Shown here: piece by piece, positions 57,365 to 64,000 of the stretch
How the letters are laid out: the number at the start of each line of letters is the position of its first letter
How positions within the stretch are numbered: position 1 is the first letter of the stretch
Origin: Dastarcus helophoroides
Taxonomy: Eukaryota; Arthropoda; Insecta; Coleoptera; Bothrideridae
Assembly (NCBI GenBank): GCA_028583605.1
Contig: CM053326.1
Coordinates: 8,192,587-8,256,586, forward strand
Reading direction: 5' to 3'
Length of the DNA stretch: 64,000 nucleotides
Translations under genes and position numbers: made by a program
Notes under the pieces: model-generated
Database searches by the model: none
Told to the model about the DNA's origin: nothing
The model's input: the letters and a program-made list of their open reading frames with translations, nothing else

Positions 57365-59182
57365 CAGGGTGTTACAAAAGTCCGGGCCGCTACTTCAGGA
57401 GCATATTCTACACATTAAAATATGAAAAATGTTGAAATACATTTTTTTCTTTAAATTGCCCCCTAACGGAGATATGACCATTTAAAGATGGCGCCCCTAA
57501 AGTGGTTTTTTTACTACAAAAAGTTAACGGTTGGTAGCAAAGTCATGAAATTGGGCAAGCAGTTAAAGAATTGGATTAGGCATATTCTCATGTAACATAT
57601 TTTTAAATAAACAGTAGCGTGGTGTGTAGGGGGTTGCCCGCGATTATTTTTTGCCGTAACTTTTTTGAATTGCAATATTTTTACACAAAAGTGCCATAAT
57701 CGTAAAAAGCAACATTTTTATACAAAAAAGGTACTCTTTCTCAAAGTCGCTAAAAGTAACCGTTTCCGAGAAAAAAGCATTTAAACAAAATTGTTGCATT
57801 TATTAGAATTCGTTTTGCAAATTTCTAATTTATCCACTACTAACTGCATTGATATAAAAATAGTACAAAATTAAGAAAAAAAAAATCAAAGCAAGTGTTC
57901 GAAATTACTGTCCCCTGCAGCAATACATTGCTCGGCTCGTCTTCTAAGGGAACTCTTTACTCTTTCGCAAATGCCTGGTGTATTGTGAATCTGGTTGAAC
58001 CCATTTTCAATTCGTTCACAAAGATCATTGATATTGTCAACTGGTGTGGAGTAGACGATCTGCTTTAGATGTCCCCATAAGTAGAAATCGAGTGGGTTGA
58101 GGTCAGGAGACCTAGCTGGCCATGGTATCGGACCTCCTCGACCTATCCATCGTTGATGATAGTTGTTATTCAAAAATTCCCTAGCAACTGCACTAAAATG
58201 GGCAGGGGCCCCATCGTGCATTATCCACATTCGCTGTCTTGTTATGAGTGGAACATTTTCAAGTAACACGGGTAACTCTGTTTGCAAAAAATCTTCAACT
58301 CGCTGAAGCACACGCTCCTCTAAATTAGCAACTTCTGCGTTTGGCCTTCCAACACGTTCGCCTTTGAAAACAAAATTTCCTGTTTCACATAAACGAGCAT
58401 GAATTTTCTGGAACAATTTTTCTCCTAGTAGGTGTCTATTAGGAAAACGTTCAGCATAAAGCCGTCTTGCTTCAGCACGATTACAATTTGCAAGCCCGTA
58501 CATTAAATGCATATCGGCCATTTCTTGATTTGAATAGTCCATTTTATCAAAATAATGAAAAGGTAAAAAACTACTACACTTACTATTGACAACAAAAACT
58601 GCTAAAGTTTACAGCTTACGACCAAATTTTATCAGTGACACAACGTCAATCTCTGGCAGATATTGTCAAGTACAATTGTTTTCTTTACGATCAGTTTGCA
58701 TGACCAACTTATTTTTTCTTATACAAATTAGTTAGAATTTCGAAGACGGGATAGGATTATTTAAACGCCTTTTTCTCGGAAACGGTTACTTTTAGCGACT
58801 TTGAGAAAGAGTACCTTTTTTGTATAAAAAATGTTGCTTTTTACGATTATGGCACTTTTGTGTGAAAATATTGCAATACAAAAAAGTTACGGCAAAAAAT
58901 AATCGCGGGCAACCCCCTACACACCACGCTACTGCTTATTTAAAAAATATGTTACATGAGAATATGCCTAATCCAATTCATTAACTGCTTGCCCAATTTC
59001 ATGACTTTGCTACTAACCGTTAACTTTTTGTAGTAAAAAAACCACTTTAGGGGCGCCATCTTTAAATGGTCATATCTCCGTTAGGAGGCAATTTAAAGAA
59101 AAAAATGTATTTCAACATTTTTCATATTTTAATGTGTAGAATATGCTCCTGAAGTAGCGGCCCTGACTTTTGTAACACCCTG
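57365..59182. mobile_element. Tc1/mariner element with ~420-bp inverted repeats, transposase internally deleted
   Basis: Ends CAGGGTGTTACAAAAGTC(C) and (inverted) CAGGGTGTTACAAAAGTCAG, flanked by TA (57363-57364, 59183-59184). The arms (57365 to about 57785 and about 58758-59182) are nearly identical, including GGGGGTTGCCCGCGATTATT. One minus-strand transposase frame remains between them. High arm identity suggests a recent copy. Confidence 0.92.
57886..58542 (-). CDS. Mariner-family transposase with in-frame central deletion
   Basis: 218 codons from ATG 58542. Residues 1-60 form the N-terminal helix-turn-helix (YSNQEMADMHLMYGLANCNRAEARRLYAERFPNRHLLGE), the DNA-binding part. At about residues 80-88 (EERVLQRVEDFLQTELP) the protein jumps to the later catalytic half. 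That half has MHDGAPAHF with the second aspartate, SPDLNPLDFYLWGHLK with the third, and the C-terminal RRRAEQCIAAG. Typical family members are about 340 residues. The missing 120 or so carry the second DNA-binding part and the first catalytic aspartate, so it cannot catalyse transposition. The join keeps the frame, and the ORF is otherwise undamaged. It could be chance or a retained DNA-binding repressor. Confidence 0.85.
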   Translation of the reverse strand: MDYSNQEMADMHLMYGLANCNRAEARRLYAERFPNRHLLGEKLFQKIHARLCETGNFVFKGERVGRPNAEVANLEERVLQRVEDFLQTELPVLLENVPLITRQRMWIMHDGAPAHFSAVAREFLNNNYHQRWIGRGGPIPWPARSPDLNPLDFYLWGHLKQIVYSTPVDNINDLCERIENGFNQIHNTPGICERVKSSLRRRAEQCIAAGDSNFEHLL

Positions 59183-59339
59183 TATACCAAAGGACAAAGC
59201 AATATTTTTGATTATCTAAGTTTCCGTCATAAAGGACGGACCACCATGCATTGATTCTATTACGTTGACCTAAAAGTTTGGAATATTATTGTTATACAAA
59301 GTGTTTTATTATTGCGGCAAGAAAATACTGTGTCAGATT

Positions 59340-59900
59340 TCTTGCAGGCCAGTGCAATTAGTTTCAAAATGAGGCATTTGGTGAAATAATTCGAAGAAAG
59401 CTAAAAATCATTTTAATACCTTTATTCCATGTTAAATATAAGTAATCTGAGTTTGCGCGGTCTAAAAAAGTGGCCTTATTTTCAAGCCCAAAAAAAACTG
59501 CAAATATTTTTGCACTTTTCAGTTTTCATTTTCCAGTGATGACTCTTATACGGCGCTTCTTTTGTGAAAATTAGTTATTAGGGCATTGAATTTTGATTGG
59601 AATGGGTACCCGAAACATGAAATTTGATGAGTAATATGCAGCTAAAAAATGGCACGTTTTTGCCCCTTGAATAAAATTTGTTACTAATTCCCTATTTGTG
59701 CATACGTAACTTTGCAAATGCTATTCCAACTTTAAAAAACTTATAAAATAAAAGTTGTACGCTATTTAATCTCGCATCTAGGGAGTACCACAATATTTAA
59801 ATTGGGGTAATTTTACGTATAGGTATGTACATAAATCCAAAATGGGTACTTAATTTTTGTTCACTAGTTTGTATTCCGTACATGTTTGGTACATAAAAAT
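59340..59900 (-). repeat. Inverted arm of a dispersed repeat (left)
   Basis: Reverse complement of 62860-63980 in order: CGCAAACTCAGATTAC, GAATTATTTCACCAA, a CACTTTT-rich block, and TTAAATTGGGGTAATTTTACGTATA at about 59800-59823. Also related to 43900-44250. The two arms enclose about 3 kb holding two MITEs, so they may be the ends of one foldback-type element. Confidence 0.7.
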
Positions 59901-60428
59901 TACCTTTGGCTCCACTGTAAAATACAATTTAATTGTACTATCCAATTAACTCTACTTTTTCAATTTAAAAACAATTTTTCATTTCTTGTTAACGTCAGAG
60001 AAACGAAGTTATTGCTGAACTAGATTAAAACGTTTTATAAGTGTACACATTTATTCCCCAAAATCATCTTGCTCTTGGCACTCCTGCAGTTCTCCCATCG
60101 AAAAAGAACATTAAAACATAATTATTAATAAAGTATACCAGTATTTTTTTTCGTCCCAGGTCATAGCCTTTAGCTCTAGTAGTTGGATGATGCGTAGATC
60201 TATTAATGCAATGCATAGTATTAGGCACTCTGAAGTTTTTTTTTAAACCTGCTTTATTCCCCCAACTTGTAAAAGCTTCAGTTACTCAGCAATTGTAAGC
60301 GAGAAGCATCGTATTTTATAGGCTTTAAGCGGATGCAATATTACGTTACTATTCTTTTGTCAAAGGAAACTCAGATCTTGAGGCTACTGGACGCGAATCC
60401 ATCCTTGAGAGAGTCAAGGCAGTGCAAG

Positions 60429-60795
60429 CAGGGCCGGATGCACAGCGGGTCAATCGGGGCGAGAGCCCCGGGGCCCCCACTCATTGGGGGCATTCTCAAA
60501 CCTTGGTTTCAAAAATTTTATAACAATAAAAGTGTCTTTCGCTTAAATATAGTAAATCAATCAACTGTTCCTCATAACTCATCAGTCTCATTACTCGTTA
60601 AAAAGTAATAAAGATGTTATTAAAATTAAAAAAATATTATGCAAGTGTAATAGTACATACGTGTATTTAAGTATATTAAAAGTAAAAATTTGTTTTTTAT
60701 ATATAACAATAAAAATATCGATAGATCTTTATTAATTAAAGGGGCCTCCACTTTCTTCACTTCCCTGGACTCCTACGCCCCTGCATCTGGTTCTG
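60429..60795. mobile_element. hAT MITE, 367 bp
   Basis: Ends CAGGGCCGGATGCACAGCGG and (inverted) CAGAACCAGATGCAGGGGCG, with GGGGCCCCC- and GGGGCCTCC-type blocks just inside. 8-bp duplications AGTGCAAG (60421-60428) and AGTGCAAA (60796-60803), one mismatch. No coding sequence. Confidence 0.8.
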
Positions 60796-60837
60796 AGTGC
60801 AAATTTTTAAGAAAAAAATGCGCTAGAATAGGTTATA

Positions 60838-62001
60838 CAGGGATGGGCGAATGTGTGAAAATCCCTGATTTCTTGTTAAAGTATAATTTTGACTAAAAAA
60901 TACCCCCAATAAAAGTTGTATTATTTTCATTCTATTCAGTGACGTTATTTGTTTTGTAACAGCTGCCCTATTTTTCGAGATATGACGTCATCGGTAATTT
61001 TTTTAAATGGAAGATCCTGTATAATATTGCATATTCAGATACACTTTTTTATTAATTATAATGATATAGGATTTGACGTGTGTGCTACTTGTGCAAATTG
61101 TGGTTTTCTTAATGTTAAATAAAATATTAAATTAAAGTATTTTCCGATGAAGCGACATTTTGCCTGAATGGTTTTGTAAGTCGGCATAACCGTCGTTACT
61201 GGTCTGATCAGAATCCTCACTAAATGGAACAAATGCACACCCAATACCCTCAAAAATTAAATGTGTGGGTGGGGATAATCAGAAGATACATCATCGAACC
61301 ATTCTTTCTTAAATCCGGTTTACTTAACTCGAGCTAACTCGGTTTAAATCGGCGGAAAGTGCTCGAACTTTGTTTAATAGCAAACCGGTCTGGGTAACTC
61401 GGTTTAAAACCAATTTGCATAAATTTTGAAAGCGGTTCAAATCGGTTTGAATTATGTCAACTCGATTTGAAATTGTACCAACTTGGTTTGGCTAACTCGC
61501 TTTGAAACCGATTTGCGTGAATTTTCAAACCGGTTAGCTCGGTTTGAAATAGTTCAGAGTTGGTCCATCTCTAGTCAGGCTGCTGAATGTCTCCAGTTTA
61601 AAGATTTATTATTATTGAGCAGTACATTTATTATAAATATTTTCTTTTTTTCTTAATATTGCAGTAATCCATATTCTGTAATAACAGATTTAATTATTAT
61701 TATTACTCTTTAATCTATAATTTTATTTAATATTTAGAAAACTACAAATCGCACACCCACTAAATCCTCCATCATTATAACTGATAAAAAAATGTATCTG
61801 AAAATGCAAAAATATGCGAAGTATTCGATTTAAGAAAATTACCGATGACCTTATATCTCAAAAAATAGGGTAACTGTTACAAATCAAATAACGTCATTAA
61901 ATAGAACAAAAATACTACAAAAACTTTTATTAAGAGTATATTTTAGTCAACATTATAGTTTAGCGAGAAATCATGGGTTTCCACACATTTGCCTAATCCT
62001 G
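60838..62001. mobile_element. Tc1/mariner-like MITE, 1.16 kb
   Basis: Ends CAGGGATGGGCGAATGTGTG and (inverted) CAGGATTAGGCAAATGTGTG, flanked by TA (60836-60837, 62002-62003). Arms of about 190 bp share AACGTCATT/AATGACGTT, TTTGTAACAG and GTCATCGGTAATTTT. The middle contains a degenerate short-repeat block (61317-61570). Confidence 0.85.
61317..61570. repeat. Degenerate short tandem block of AACTCGGTTT-type units
   Basis: Repeated AACTCGGTTT(G/A)AA, AAACCGATTTGC and CAAACCGGTT motifs on both strands, spaced irregularly by 20-35 bp. It ends at GTTGGTCCATCTCTAG, which resembles a MITE terminus, so the block may be its own small insertion. I could not pair its left end. Confidence 0.6.
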
Positions 62002-62859
62002 TATAGTGTACGCAATTAAAATATTCGTATAAGTCTTGTGATGTAATATATTGGTCCAAGAAAACTAAGACTCTTTGGGTTCTCAACCTTGCTTTGCGGT
62101 TCCCAACTAAATCAGGACTATATCAATATTCTCTGCAGGCATGCCAACAAATTCAAATGTGATATTATTAGGAGAAGGATTCGCTAAACTAGAAATTGCC
62201 TGTTAACTATCTCCATCATCAATGAACAAGCTGTATCTAATAATTGAGGAAGAAACGGTTTCCTATCATTTTGTCAATTTGATGTATGTTTTAGCCGAGT
62301 ACACCATGCTATCTACATAAGTGTCTTTATTTTTGAAAGCCTGCACTGCCATAATTTCCTCAAATATGATACAACTTCCAGTAACTTCATGAACTAGATT
62401 TACCTTAGCAAAAGAAGACTCATGTGATATTGTATTTGCTCAAAGTCTGTAAATTAAGATATTCTGCTGTATAACATCTGAACACTTGAAGCCTTCTGGA
62501 AACTTGGAAAATGGGTGCCTAATAGCATCATTTCATCAACATATCTGAAATTTATCCAGATATTAAAAGATAAATAAAGAGACAAAAAAATATTATCTCC
62601 GCCTCCCTACATATTAATCATATTGTTTTGATCTTTTTGCTCGGCGAATAAAATGCATAGATGCTAAGAACTCAAGGATTTCAAGAAAGTAATATGTTCA
62701 CTCATACAACGCAACTTCTGTTTAGAAGAAAAAGTTTGGAAGCAATAAAAAATTGTCATTAAAGTGAAAAATTGTTTTTTAACTAGGTAACCGCAATTAA
62801 ATTTTGATTACAATGAAGTTATAGATCATTTCACGACAAAGTAAATAAAGAAGACGCAC
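62002..62859. other. No gene recognised
   Basis: Loop side between the mariner-like MITE and the right arm of the dispersed repeat. No supported frame. Confidence 0.45.
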
Positions 62860-63193
62860 CAGGGAACATATAATTAGGTAACCATTTTTGATTTATGTGC
62901 ATATGTATACGTAAAATTACCCCAATTTAAATATTTTGGTTTTCTTTAGACCTAACATTTAAGGTTCTATAATTCTTATTTTATAAGTTTGTTGAATTAA
63001 ATGCTGTCAATTTCTGTTGTACCTTTGCATCAAATTTTAAGTTTTGGATACTTATTTCAGCCAAAACTAGAATTCTTGTGGTAACTTTTATTTGCGTAAG
63101 AAGTGCCGTTTAAAAGTCATCACTGAGAAAAGGAAAAAAGTGCAAAAATTTCGAGGTTTTTTGCCCTATAAAGTTAAACTCAACTCCTTAGAC

Positions 63194-63834
63194 CAGGGGT
63201 TCCCAACTTTTTTGTAGCCTAGAGCACATTCTAAAATATCGGTAGAGTGGCGGGCACCATATATTTTTAATCTACAAACTCCTTCCATAACTTCTCATTT
63301 TCCCATAATTTATTTTCTTATATTCATAATTTGTAAATAAATAATAAACAAAAATGTTTCAAAATAATAAATTATTATTCAAATTTCATACACACGGAGA
63401 AATGTATTTGCAAAACGTAAACAAAATAAACAAAAAACAAATACAAAGAAAACATTTTATAAAAAATAGAATATCAATATGTCAAAGTGATCTTTGGCAT
63501 TGCATATTACTGACCAGTGCTTCATAATTAGGAGAGTATGACGATAATACTGTTAGCAAACAATCATAAAGATGCTCATCGGTGAGTCGAGATTTTATTA
63601 AGTTCATGTTTGAAAACAATGATTCGCATAAATATGTCTAACGGAAAAATTATTCAATTTTATATAATATCCTAGGCACTCAAAAAAATTTAAACTCTAA
63701 CAAATAAATAAAAATAATTCACATTTTTAATTAATGTTTACGAAAATATTCTGTCTCTGTCGAATAGTGGCGGGCACATACGAATCGTTCCGCGGGCACC
63801 ATGGCGCCCGTGGGCACGAGGTTGGGAACCCCTG
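63194..63834. mobile_element. hAT element, 641 bp, with transposase remnant
   Basis: Ends CAGGGGTTCCCAAC on both strands, with GGCGGGCACCAT / GGCGGGCACATA blocks inside. Perfect 8-bp duplications CCTTAGAC (63186-63193 and 63835-63842). The two related repeats at 44110 and 59465 are continuous at this point, giving natural empty sites. Confidence 0.93.
63482..63640 (-). pseudogene. hAT transposase C-terminal fragment
   Basis: Minus-strand frame TYLCESLFSNMNLIKS, RLTDEHLYDCLLTV and SPNYEALV, ending at a stop (63482). C-E-x-L-F-S-x-M-N is the C-terminal dimerisation signature of hAT transposases of the ZBED5/SCAND3-like group. Nothing upstream of it remains, so the element depends on a full-length relative. 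Confidence 0.8.
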
Positions 63835-64000
63835 CCTTAGACCATGCAAACTCAGATTACATATGTTTAATATTAAACGAAGGCATTAAAGCCTTTTCCA
63901 CTTTTCCCGAATCATTTCACCAACAGATTCTAATTTCACTGGACTATTGTGGCAAAATATGAAAAAAAGTTCATACTTACCCTTGTCCGTAAACGTTTAG

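Larger units (their letters stand above)
62860..63980 (+). repeat. Inverted arm of a dispersed repeat (right), interrupted by a hAT
   Basis: Matches 43900-44250 directly and 59340-59900 inversely (TACGTAAAATTACCCCAATT, AATTCTTGTGGTAAC, GTAAGAAGTGCCGTTTA, CATGCAAACTCAGATTAC). The hAT MITE 63194-63834 splits it at CCTTAGAC. Confidence 0.7.

Noticed and set aside
63975..64000. Possible upstream UGT exon at the window edge (donor GTAAGT at 63980-63975 on the minus strand)
   Set aside because: In the phase required by the exon starting at 55168, the visible codons do not resemble the UGT segment expected there, and too few bases remain to judge.
1..64000. CRISPR arrays, bacterial operons, rRNA or tRNA genes
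   Set aside because: No regular spacer-repeat array, no cloverleaf or rRNA blocks seen; introns and transposon types show a eukaryotic nuclear genome.

Overview
This is a repeat-rich stretch of an animal nuclear genome, almost certainly an insect. It is AT-rich and has short GT-AG introns (58-60 bp), an insect-type UDP-glucuronosyltransferase (UGT) gene, and an env-bearing Ty3/Gypsy element of the kind found in arthropods. I cannot name the species. A beetle is possible, but nothing in the window proves it. Most of the 64 kb is transposable elements of several ages inserted into one another. Only one ordinary host gene is visible.

Layout. (1) 1-12885, minus strand: two almost identical copies (A and B) of an errantivirus-like element (gag-pol-env), head to tail and sharing the LTR at 5965-6221. 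Copy A runs off the left edge. Copy B has intact gag and pol. Both keep a -1 frameshift heptamer at the gag stop, a tRNA-Ser-like primer site, a polypurine tract, and a splice donor/acceptor pair suited to an env subgenomic mRNA. (2) 13237-21250: a 3 kb AT-rich hAT element with perfect 8-bp target duplications, then a decayed non-LTR retrotransposon cut open by a second hAT (itself holding a MITE) and by a GC-rich PIF/Harbinger MITE with TTA duplications. (3) 21376-33105: a solo LTR, a long stretch with no recognisable gene, a 5'-truncated LINE, a mariner-type transposase pseudogene, and a solo LTR nested inside another solo LTR of the same family. (4) 34115-36560: a 2.4 kb inverted-repeat element carrying a decayed gene of an uncharacterised insect-expanded protein family (my recollection is a DUF7869-like family). 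(5) 37098-43696: a short hAT MITE, an inverted-repeat element holding a mariner MITE, and an apparently intact spliced tyrosine-recombinase gene between 25-26 bp inverted repeats. (6) 43900-52994: a dispersed repeat, MITEs, and a second LINE copy with an internal deletion and a tandem duplication. (7) 53177-55168, minus strand: the three last exons of a UGT gene. The rest of that gene must lie beyond the right edge. (8) 55712-63980: a dense MITE and mariner field within the presumed upstream intron of the UGT gene.

How the parts relate. The elements form a readable insertion history: hAT and Harbinger into a LINE, LTR into LTR, MITE into MITE, and hAT into a repeat whose two uninterrupted relatives are also in the window. 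The two candidates for something not well described are the inverted-repeat element with the uncharacterised gene (34.1-36.6 kb) and the tyrosine-recombinase element with terminal inverted repeats (42.2-43.7 kb). All calls were made by eye from sequence and translations. No database search was possible.
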